Assembly (NCBI GenBank): GCA_964441945.1
Contig: CAYTWB010000070.1
Span: 1-19,922 of the forward strand
Direction: 5' to 3'
DNA length: 19,922 nt
Source of the DNA: JADGQM01 sp964441945
Lineage (GTDB): Bacteria; Desulfobacterota; Syntrophobacteria; Syntrophobacterales; Syntrophobacteraceae
In this document: piece by piece, positions 6,614 to 13,574 of the stretch
Layout: each line of letters begins with the position of its first letter
Position numbering within the stretch: position 1 is the stretch's first letter
The notes under the pieces: generated by a model
The model's input: only the letters and a program-made list of their open reading frames with translations
Told to the model about the DNA's origin: nothing
Databases searched by the model: none
Program-made: the position numbers and the translations under genes

Positions 6614-8284
6614 ATGGGTATCCTCCAATCGGTTATTGCGCTTTCCGTGTTGATCTGGCTTTCGCCGGCGGTCCAGGCCGCCTGCCGGGAACCGATCAAA
6701 GATCCTGACGCAACCTGGCAGCTTTCGACGCCTGCAGACAGCGAAACCCAGGACCGGCAATGGATAAGCCCAACAACCCCACCCGGCAGACGGGAGAGTA
6801 TTTTGAGGTTCGCGCAGGCCCGACAGTCCAGCCCGGTTCCTGTGTCCAAACCGCAGCCTTCTTCGAAGGGGAGCACTCAAATGGGCCAGATCAGGTGGGA
6901 GAAATACGTTTCAAAGCATCTCACTTTCACCATCCTTCGGCCGGCCGGCTGGCGGGTTGAGGAAAGCTGGCAGGAGAACCCCGCACAATGGGCTTTCAGC
7001 ATATCGGAACCTCAGGGGCTTTACTGCGTCTCCTGCACCCAGGGCTACAGCCCGGTGGGCAAGGATGCGATGAAAATAGTCCAGTTTGTGACGGCCGAGC
7101 TTTTCCGCCGGATTCCTAATCTCCAGATCCTTCCCACGGCGCGGTCCAGGCAGGTTGGTGAGAAAACGATCTTCCTTTTCGAAGGCACTTATACGAATGC
7201 AAAGGGCCAGAAGCGTCACTTCCGCAGCATGGTCTCAGGCGGCGACGGTATGATGCTCCACCAGCGGATCGAAGCCCCTGAGGGCAAACTGGATGAGGCC
7301 GCGCCGATCCTGCTTCAGACCCTGGCGAATTTGAGGGTGGCGAAGAACGTTTTTCCCTTTGATGAGGGCAGTACGGCGCAGGCCGAACGGCAGCAGACCG
7401 GGACCACGCCGCTCGTACCGCGCCGGCTGGCCGGCGGTTGGGGCGGGTTTGCTTTGCCTGCCGACTGGCAGTACCAAGACCTTGGCAAAGGGCAGGTCCT
7501 TGCCTCGGACCCTTCCCAACAGGTCTATTTTGTCGCTGCCACGGTGGAATTTACCAACCCGAGATACGCTCCGCTAATCAAAGCCCCCGGCCTGCTCTAC
7601 TCTGAATTCAAACCGCCCCACCAGGCCCTGGCATTTGCCTGCACCCGGCAAGGGGTCGGCAGCGATTTCAGGTTCCAGGTTCACGAGCGGCCCGATATGG
7701 TCGCGTGGCTGCGTGCGCACCTGACGGGGGGACGACCCTGCGCCGTTGAAGACTTCCTCTACACCTTCCAGCACAAGGGGAGGCGCTACAAAGGGGTTTC
7801 GCTTGGCTACTGTGTTGGGACCTACATGGACGCCCAGTTCGCCTTGGGACACATAACCGGATGGGCCCCCGAAGGGGAGTTCGATTCCCGGCTTCCGCTC
7901 TTTGGCCGGATAATGACTTCCTACCAGCTCAATGATCAGAAAGTGGGGGATTACATCGCTCAGGGCATGTCCAAGTATTACGCGGGATTGCAAGATCTCG
8001 GCCGGCAGATTGCCGCCAACTCAGAGCAGATGCGCAGGGAGAATTACGAACTCTTCATGCAGAGGGACCGGGTGCGCGAATATACCTCCTATCAGACGAC
8101 ACGGATGATTATGGGGGAATATGACTACCTGGCCGGCGCCTCCGGCTATGTGCGGGGCGATCCTTCGGGCCTCTACACCGCGGACGGCAACCGAATCACC
8201 AGCGAACCATACGGAGAAAGCATTACGCGCGGCATGCAGGAGATCAACTCCCGGCAGCTTTATGAAGCCGTGCGACCACGGTGA
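6614..8284 (+). CDS. Exported protein of unknown function with two related beta-rich segments
   Basis: I do not recognise a named family. The 556-residue protein starts with a signal peptide (1-22, hydrophobic VIALSVLIWLSPAV, likely cleavage after VQA), so it should be periplasmic or secreted. A proline- and serine-rich linker (about 50-90) follows. Residues 95-245 resemble the PsbP/DcrB-like fold common in bacterial surface proteins: a FTILRPAGWRVEES strand-turn, a later FLFEGTYTNAKG and a C-terminal helix. Residues 272-437 may be a second, diverged copy beginning GGWGGFALPADW. The last 110 residues are polar, with an Arg/Glu-rich helix and a tyrosine/glycine-rich tail (MIMGEYDYLAG, RGDPSGLYTADGN). 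C24, the C138/C141 pair, C343, C376 and C400 could form disulfides. ATG 6614 is the first codon of the signal peptide. It stands alone between repeat-bearing spacers. Confidence 0.7.
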   Translation: MGILQSVIALSVLIWLSPAVQAACREPIKDPDATWQLSTPADSETQDRQWISPTTPPGRRESILRFAQARQSSPVPVSKPQPSSKGSTQMGQIRWEKYVSKHLTFTILRPAGWRVEESWQENPAQWAFSISEPQGLYCVSCTQGYSPVGKDAMKIVQFVTAELFRRIPNLQILPTARSRQVGEKTIFLFEGTYTNAKGQKRHFRSMVSGGDGMMLHQRIEAPEGKLDEAAPILLQTLANLRVAKNVFPFDEGSTAQAERQQTGTTPLVPRRLAGGWGGFALPADWQYQDLGKGQVLASDPSQQVYFVAATVEFTNPRYAPLIKAPGLLYSEFKPPHQALAFACTRQGVGSDFRFQVHERPDMVAWLRAHLTGGRPCAVEDFLYTFQHKGRRYKGVSLGYCVGTYMDAQFALGHITGWAPEGEFDSRLPLFGRIMTSYQLNDQKVGDYIAQGMSKYYAGLQDLGRQIAANSEQMRRENYELFMQRDRVREYTSYQTTRMIMGEYDYLAGASGYVRGDPSGLYTADGNRITSEPYGESITRGMQEINSRQLYEAVRPR

Positions 8285-8372
8285 CGGATTGCTGCCGGAA
8301 ACCTGGATCGGCCCAGGGTAAATTGGTTCTCATTGAACATCATGCTTGAGTTACGCCCTTTTCATGTTACAC

Positions 8373-8402
8373 CTCGTTCCCACGCAGGAGCATGGGAACG
8401 AG
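8373..8402. repeat. Degenerate copy of the CCCACGC palindrome
   Basis: CTCGTTCCCACGC (8373-8385) pairs imperfectly with GCATGGGAACGAG, 13 bases each side of a short loop. It is the same unit as 6458-6482, with one mismatch in the core and longer arms. Confidence 0.7.
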
Positions 8403-8552
8403 AGTAAGGCGCAAAAGGCAGTCATTGTTGTCGAAGTATGAGAGAACCAATCAGCCCTGCGGATCGGCTATTGACAATGCCGTCCCATCATTCTATCTCC
8501 ATGGAGTAGCATCGGGCTCGTCGCCCTTCACCGCGGCTCAACCCAACCCGCT

Positions 8553-8619
8553 GTTTGTGCGAACATATGCAGAAAAAATATCTTTTTTTCTTGACCTCAA
8601 ATGTCCGCATCGCACAAAC
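8553..8619. repeat. 10-base inverted repeat enclosing an A/T hairpin
   Basis: GTTTGTGCGA (8553-8562) and TCGCACAAAC (8610-8619) are perfect inverse complements 47 bases apart. Between them AGAAAAAA and TTTTTTCT form an A/T-only hairpin. It may be a regulatory structure or the ends of a very small element. It sits about 300 bases before the ABC transporter operon. Confidence 0.5.
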
Positions 8620-8913
8620 GCCCACAGGTTGCACACCGCCAGGTTCGCTCACGCTCCCTGGCCTCCCAGCCGCGGTCAGGCCCTCTCCATTGCCGTGCCG
8701 GGCCGACAACCTTGATCATAGAGAATGTTCCATTTCTAAACACGAGGGCACAAAGAGCACGAAGAGAACTGCTGCAATCACTTTCTATTCCGATCTGGAC
8801 CAATAGCTGAAGCAGTTGGGACAACCTATGGCAAGTGTTCCTTTTGAAATCGAAGAGATCAAAGAGAAGAGGGAACCATGGACAATGCAGATTTCATTTC
8901 AGGGAGGAGTATT

Positions 8914-9903
8914 ATGAATAAACTGATGATTCTGGTTTTGAGCCTTTTCCTGGTACCGAGTGCCTTTGCAGCCGATCCCGCCGGGGCGCAGAAAGAAGGC
9001 AAGGTGAATCTGTACGCCAACATTACGGCCATCGAGCCGATCATGGAGGCGTTTACCGCGGCCACCCGCGTGGAGGGAATCTACACACGGGTGGACACTT
9101 CCAAGTTTTTGGCCACGGTGCTGACCGAGCATGACGCCGGCAAACTCCAGGCCGACCTGCTCCAGGCGCCTCTGCCCATTCTCGAAATGCTGAAGGAGAA
9201 AGGGGTCCTCGTTCCTTACCGGTCGCCTGCCGCAGCGGGTTATCCCGAATGGGCGAGCAAAGACGACACCATCATCCAGTTCGGGATCGAGTACGTGGCA
9301 CCGATTTACAATAAAGAACAGCTCAAGCCGCAGGATGTTCCCAAACGCTACGAAGATCTCGCCGACCCGAAATGGAAGGACAAGATCGTCATGCCGGACC
9401 CCACTACTCACGCCACCACCATCTGCTGGCTCATCGGTTTGAAGGAAAACAAGATACTCGCGACGGATGAGGCCTGGATGAACTTCCTCAAGGGGCTCGC
9501 AGCCAACAAGCCGATGTTCGTCAAGTCCTTCGGTCCCACCCCGGCTCCGGTGGAAAGCGGCGAAAAACTGCTGGCGATTTCCATGCCCAAGTACATCGTC
9601 ACCAAGGCCCCCGCACCCCTCGATTGGGTCCGGGTGGATACGCTGCTGGGGACTCCGCGCGCCATGGCTATTGCGGCGAAGGCGCCTCATCCCGAGGCAG
9701 CCAGGGTGTTCATGGATTACTGGCTGTCCAAAGACGCCATGAAGCTCCTGGCGGAAAAGGTCGGCGAATATGTCCTCGCTCCCGGAGTCTTCCCGCCCAT
9801 CGACGGCATCAGCAAAGCCAGGGTGCTGCCCATCCGCGAATTGTCCGATGAGGAAATCCGCAAATGGGGTGATGAGTTCAAGAAGATCTTCTCTGTCCAG
9901 TAA
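8914..9903 (+). CDS. ABC transporter periplasmic substrate-binding protein (Fe3+/thiamine/phosphonate-type fold)
   Basis: This 329-residue protein is the solute receptor of the importer encoded by the next two genes. ATG 8914 has GGGAGGAG 4 bases upstream and begins a signal peptide (MNKLMILVLSLFLVPSAFA, cut before ADPAG). An in-frame ATG at 8878 would bury that peptide behind 12 residues. The mature protein has the type II periplasmic-binding layout of the FbpA/AfuA/ThiB group: KVNLYANITAIEPIMEAF at the start, then EYVAPIYNKEQL, YEDLADPKWKDKIVMPDP, a central domain, and a C-terminal PHPEAARVFMDYWLSKDA segment. I do not see the paired tyrosines expected of ferric-binding FbpA, so iron is not a safe call. 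Neighbouring acyl-CoA genes hint at an organic acid substrate; that is inference. Confidence 0.8.
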   Translation: MNKLMILVLSLFLVPSAFAADPAGAQKEGKVNLYANITAIEPIMEAFTAATRVEGIYTRVDTSKFLATVLTEHDAGKLQADLLQAPLPILEMLKEKGVLVPYRSPAAAGYPEWASKDDTIIQFGIEYVAPIYNKEQLKPQDVPKRYEDLADPKWKDKIVMPDPTTHATTICWLIGLKENKILATDEAWMNFLKGLAANKPMFVKSFGPTPAPVESGEKLLAISMPKYIVTKAPAPLDWVRVDTLLGTPRAMAIAAKAPHPEAARVFMDYWLSKDAMKLLAEKVGEYVLAPGVFPPIDGISKARVLPIRELSDEEIRKWGDEFKKIFSVQ

Positions 9904-9942
9904 CCGGCACCGTTCCCCGGTGTCCCAGTAAACTGGTTTTCC

Positions 9943-9964
9943 GGGGCCGAAGCGGTTCGGCCCC
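9943..9964 (+). promoter_or_regulatory. Intercistronic stem-loop between binding protein and ATPase genes
   Basis: GGGGCCGAA (9943-9951) pairs perfectly with TTCGGCCCC (9956-9964) across a 4-base loop. A weaker hairpin (CACCG/CGGTG) lies just before it at about 9909-9922. No T-run follows. Such hairpins commonly stabilise the upstream mRNA or reduce readthrough, so that the binding protein is made in excess over the ATPase and permease. Confidence 0.6.
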
Positions 9965-9985
9965 TGGATTTCCGAGCGGGGTATC

Positions 9986-11074
9986 ATGGACATACGCATC
10001 AAGGACCTTACCAGGGATTTCTATTCGGAAGGCAAGCGGATCAGGGCCCTGGACAACGTCAATCTCACCATTCCCGCCAAACAGATCTTCACACTGCTGG
10101 GTCCTAGCGGATGCGGCAAAACCACGCTCCTCAGGTGTATTGTGGGGCTGGAAACACCGGATGCGGGCGAGATCGCCATCGGGGACGATATCGTCTGGTC
10201 CAGGGAGAGGGGCATTTTCGTGCCGCCGGAAAAACGGGGGCTCGGGATGGTCTTCCAGACCTACGCCATCTGGCCCCATATGAACGTTTTCGACAATGTG
10301 GCCTATCCTCTGCAAAACCGGAAGGTACCCCGGCAGGAAATCCGAAACCGGGTGGCAAAGGTCCTTGAGTTCGTGCAGCTCCAGGGCTTCGAAAAGCGAC
10401 CGGCGACCGACCTCAGCGGCGGCCAGCAGCAGCGCGTCGCACTGGCTCGAGCGCTTGTGGCCGAACCCAGGGTCATCCTGTTCGATGAGCCCTTGAGCAA
10501 TCTCGATGCGAAGCTGCGGGAAGCGACCAGAAAGGAGCTGCGCCGGTTTCTCACGGAACTGAAGATCACGGCTGTTTACGTCACCCACGACCGGGTTGAA
10601 GCCCTGACGCTCTCCGACCAGATTGCGGTCATGCGGGCAGGCCGCATCGTCGAGATCGGAAATCCGAAGAAGATCTACTTCAACTCCGACGACCGGTTTG
10701 TCGCGGACTTCATCGGACGCGCCAACCTGATTCCGGGGAAGGTGAGGAGTCTCGACGCCCCCCACGCCGTCATGGATTCGGCCATCGGCGACATTGTTGC
10801 CTGCAACAGCCGGCAAATCGCCGCCGGTCGGGAGGCCCTCGTTTGCGTTCGCCCTGAATTCATCAAAATCGCGCCAACCGGAATGACGGAAGGCCCGAAC
10901 CGCTTCCGCGGAAGAGTCGAAAACCTCGTATTTGTCGGTGAAGCGTATGAGGGTGAGATTCGGATCGGTGAGACCCTGCTCACCATGGCGATCGAGCCGA
11001 GCATCACGATTGGCGAAGGGGATGAAATCGTAGTCTCCTTCAAACCCGACCACTGTTTTCTGCTTTCCCCGTAG
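9986..11074 (+). CDS. ABC transporter ATP-binding protein (FbpC/PotA-like, with TOBE domain)
   Basis: This 362-residue ATPase powers the importer from the cytoplasmic side. It shows Walker A GPSGCGKT (39-46), the Q-loop at Q91, signature LSGGQQQR (143-150), Walker B VILFDEP (163-169) with catalytic E168, D-loop SNLD and H-loop H201. Residues after about 240 form the TOBE-type C-terminal domain typical of iron, spermidine, sulfate and sugar importers. The residue after the H-loop VTHD is R203 where Q is usual (VTHDRVEAL), a minor variation. Length fits the family. The gene follows the binding protein by 82 bases and precedes the permease by 8 bases, so subunit assignment is secure. The exact substrate class is not. 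Confidence 0.9.
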   Translation: MDIRIKDLTRDFYSEGKRIRALDNVNLTIPAKQIFTLLGPSGCGKTTLLRCIVGLETPDAGEIAIGDDIVWSRERGIFVPPEKRGLGMVFQTYAIWPHMNVFDNVAYPLQNRKVPRQEIRNRVAKVLEFVQLQGFEKRPATDLSGGQQQRVALARALVAEPRVILFDEPLSNLDAKLREATRKELRRFLTELKITAVYVTHDRVEALTLSDQIAVMRAGRIVEIGNPKKIYFNSDDRFVADFIGRANLIPGKVRSLDAPHAVMDSAIGDIVACNSRQIAAGREALVCVRPEFIKIAPTGMTEGPNRFRGRVENLVFVGEAYEGEIRIGETLLTMAIEPSITIGEGDEIVVSFKPDHCFLLSP

Positions 11075-11082
11075 GTCACGCC

Positions 11083-12765
11083 ATGGCGCAGAAGTCTTTG
11101 CTCACTCCCACCCTCATTGCCATCGTCGGCTTCCTGACGGTGTGCCCTGTCGTCATGCTGGCGGTTGGGAGTTTTTCTTCCGGGTTCGGCACCTTCGGTG
11201 AATTCACCACGGCCAAGTATATTGCCGCCTACACTGATCCGGGGCTGGCCGACATGTTCTGGAATACGGTGCTCTTCACCTTGGGTTCGGCCGTCCTGGC
11301 CACTGCCCTGGCACTCTTTCTGGCCTACCTCAACACCCGAACCAACCTGCCCGGTAAATTCCTCTTCGGCATCATCTCGATCATTCCCATGATGATTCCG
11401 CACATCCTGTTCGCGGCCAGCTGGGTCCTGCTGCTGAATCCCAGCAACGGCATCCTGAACCGCCTGCTGATGGAGATTTTTGGCCTGGAAACCAGCCTTT
11501 TCAACATCTATTCCCTCTCCGGCATGATCCTGGTCGAGGGGCTGCTTGATCTACCCATCGCCTATTTGATCATCGCGCCGGCAATGAGTGCCTTTGACGT
11601 GTCGATCGAGGAATCCTCCCGGGTTTGTGGGGCGTCAAACCTGCGCACTTTGGCCCGGATAACCCTGCCGGTGTTGCGGCCCGCGATCCTGGCCGCCGTC
11701 ATCCTGGTCATCGTCCGAAGCCTCGCTTCCTTTGCCGTCCCTTCGGTCATCGGGATGCCCGGCCGCATCTATGTCCTGGCCAGCCACATTTACAGGATTG
11801 TCGCCACGGGATTTGCCGCCGATTACGGTCAGGCGGCCGCCGTGGGCATGAGCGCCCTGGCCGCGTCCATCGGCCTCATCTGCATCTACCGTACCCTGAC
11901 CGCAGCGGGCGAACAATTCGTCACGATCTCCAGCCGGGGCTTTAAACCTGCGGTGATCGATCTCAAGAAGTGGCGATACCCTCTGTTCGCCGTAGTCGGC
12001 GGCCTTTCCTTTGTGCTGATTATGCTGCCCGTGCTGGTGCTCTTCTATACGTCCCTGACCCCCTACGTGATGACACCCGGCGCCCGGGCTTTTTCACTGA
12101 TGAGCTGGAGGCACTGGATTCAGGTGCTGAACGATCCGATTTCGCTGCTGTCTCTCAAAAACAGCATCATTCTGGGTCTTTCGGGAGCAACCCTTGGAGT
12201 GATCCTCTCCATTTTTGTCGCCTATGTGATCGTCAAGGTGCGTACTGTTGCCTCAGGCATCCTGGAATCCCTGAGCTTCCTCTCCTTTTCCTTTCCCGGC
12301 ATTGTGATCGGCGTGGGATTCATGCTCTTTTTCGTGCGCACCCCGCTCTACGGGACCTTGTGGGCATTGCTGATCGGCTATATCGCCACCTACCTGCCCT
12401 ATGGTATAAAGCCGCTCTCCAGCGCCTTCATCCAGATCCACAACCACCTGGAGGAATCCTCAAGGGTCTGCGGGGCGACACCCTTCCGTACCCTGCACCG
12501 CATCGTCATCCCCCTCCTGATCCCCGGCATCCTCTCCGGCTGGATCCTTATGGCAACCATGTTCGTGCGGGAGCTCACCCTTTCGGTGGTGCTCTCGCGT
12601 CCGGGGACTGAGGTACTGGCAGTACAGATACTGCGTTTTGCCGAGGACGGCTTGTGGGGTCGGCTCTCCGCCCTGGGCATCATCATGATCTTCATTTCGT
12701 CAGCCCTGGTGGTGGTGGCCTCTCTCATCGGACGCAAACTGACCCGAATGCAGATCGTACGCTGA
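11083..12765 (+). CDS. ABC transporter permease, two fused membrane domains (FbpB-like)
   Basis: The 560-residue integral membrane protein forms the whole translocation channel as a tandem fusion of two binding-protein-dependent transport domains, as in FbpB/AfuB permeases. About twelve hydrophobic helices are split by a polar linker near 285-297. Each half has its ATPase-coupling EAA loop: EESSRVCGASNLRTL at 176-190 and EESSRVCGATPFRTL at 457-471. The near-identity of these two loops supports internal duplication. ATG 11083 follows the ATPase stop by 8 bases. The enoyl-CoA-family gene begins 47 bases downstream with its own strong ribosome binding site, so readthrough into the catabolic genes is likely. 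Confidence 0.9.
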   Translation: MAQKSLLTPTLIAIVGFLTVCPVVMLAVGSFSSGFGTFGEFTTAKYIAAYTDPGLADMFWNTVLFTLGSAVLATALALFLAYLNTRTNLPGKFLFGIISIIPMMIPHILFAASWVLLLNPSNGILNRLLMEIFGLETSLFNIYSLSGMILVEGLLDLPIAYLIIAPAMSAFDVSIEESSRVCGASNLRTLARITLPVLRPAILAAVILVIVRSLASFAVPSVIGMPGRIYVLASHIYRIVATGFAADYGQAAAVGMSALAASIGLICIYRTLTAAGEQFVTISSRGFKPAVIDLKKWRYPLFAVVGGLSFVLIMLPVLVLFYTSLTPYVMTPGARAFSLMSWRHWIQVLNDPISLLSLKNSIILGLSGATLGVILSIFVAYVIVKVRTVASGILESLSFLSFSFPGIVIGVGFMLFFVRTPLYGTLWALLIGYIATYLPYGIKPLSSAFIQIHNHLEESSRVCGATPFRTLHRIVIPLLIPGILSGWILMATMFVRELTLSVVLSRPGTEVLAVQILRFAEDGLWGRLSALGIIMIFISSALVVVASLIGRKLTRMQIVR

Positions 12766-12812
12766 CAGGAAGATTACTTACACCGGGCCAACTACCTGAA
12801 TAAGGAGGAAAA

Positions 12813-13562
12813 ATGGATTTCGTACAGTTGCAGAAAAGTGATGGGACTGCCGTTTTGACACTGAGCAGAGGAAAGGTCAACGCCCTGAACGGCACGGTGG
12901 TGGATCAATTGAGGGAGTCTTTCAAGTCTTTGGAATTCGACCCGGATATTCGATCCATCATTCTAACGAGTTCAGGGAAGTTCTTTTCGTTCGGATTTGA
13001 TATCCCTGAATTTGTATCCTTCACAAAAGAACAGTTTACGGAGTATCTCATCAACTTTGCGGATTTCTACACCTACCTTTTTCTTTATCCAAAACCCGTC
13101 GTGGCTGCACTCAACGGGCACACCATTGCCGGAGGCTGCATGCTGTCCCTGGCTTGTGACTATAGAATAATGGTCGGCGGAAGCGCTAAAATATCCCTGA
13201 ATGAAATCGGTTTCGGATCATCGGTATTCGCCGGAAGTACCGAAATGCTACGATTTTGGGTCGGCAATGCAAACGCTACTAAAGTTCTCTTTTCGGGAGC
13301 CATGTATCCCGCAGAGGAAGCAAGAGACCTGGGCCTGGTGCAAGAAGTTGCCGCCGAGGGCGATCTCATGAATGCAGCACGTGATGCCGCATCCGGTTTC
13401 GCTTCGAAGCCGCCGGCAGCCTTCGCCAGCATCAAATGGCTCTTACGAAAGCCGGTAGCTGACGACATGAAGCGAAGAGAACTGGAATCCATCAGGGAGT
13501 TTGTTACTATCTGGTACTCCAAAACCACGTGGGAGAATCTGCAGAAGATCAAGATTCATTAA
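12813..13562 (+). CDS. Enoyl-CoA hydratase/isomerase family protein (crotonase fold)
   Basis: This 249-residue crotonase-superfamily enzyme is predicted to act on an acyl-CoA in the cytoplasm. The oxyanion-hole segments are FFSFGFDIPEF (57-67) and GHTIAGGCMLSLACDYRI (102-119). E131 in NEIGFG aligns with the first catalytic glutamate of crotonase. The second glutamate position (rat E164) appears to be K157 in ATKVLFSG. That loss, with the isomerase-like NEIGFG, favours a delta3-delta2-enoyl-CoA isomerase or other non-hydratase reaction over simple hydration. ATG 12813 has AAGGAGG 4 bases upstream. It is followed 12 bases later by the phosphoesterase-FYVE gene. My alignment is by eye, so the precise reaction remains open. 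Confidence 0.85.
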   Translation: MDFVQLQKSDGTAVLTLSRGKVNALNGTVVDQLRESFKSLEFDPDIRSIILTSSGKFFSFGFDIPEFVSFTKEQFTEYLINFADFYTYLFLYPKPVVAALNGHTIAGGCMLSLACDYRIMVGGSAKISLNEIGFGSSVFAGSTEMLRFWVGNANATKVLFSGAMYPAEEARDLGLVQEVAAEGDLMNAARDAASGFASKPPAAFASIKWLLRKPVADDMKRRELESIREFVTIWYSKTTWENLQKIKIH

Positions 13563-13574
13563 AGGGGACCCGGG

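Larger units (their letters stand above)
8285..8913. other. Long intergenic region upstream of the ABC/acyl-CoA operon
   Basis: These 629 bases hold no credible gene. They contain a palindromic repeat copy (8373-8402), an inverted repeat pair with an A/T hairpin between (8553-8619), and a purine-rich stretch around 8740-8770 in which CAC, GAG and AAG triplets recur. The operon promoter should lie here, but I could not find a convincing one. TTGATC at 8712-8717 with a weak -10 seventeen bases later is the best candidate. Confidence 0.45.

Noticed and set aside
8914..9903. Calling the binding protein a ferric iron-binding FbpA
   Set aside because: The C-terminal tyrosine pair expected for ferric binding is not seen, so only the fold class is claimed.
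8899..11053. Long minus-strand frames opposite the ABC genes
   Set aside because: They are antisense to the binding protein and ATPase, with no recognisable motifs and Gly/Arg/Asp-rich shadow composition.
12766..12812. Separate promoter between the permease and the enoyl-CoA-family gene
   Set aside because: The 47-base gap holds a strong ribosome binding site but no recognisable promoter hexamers, so co-transcription is the simpler reading.
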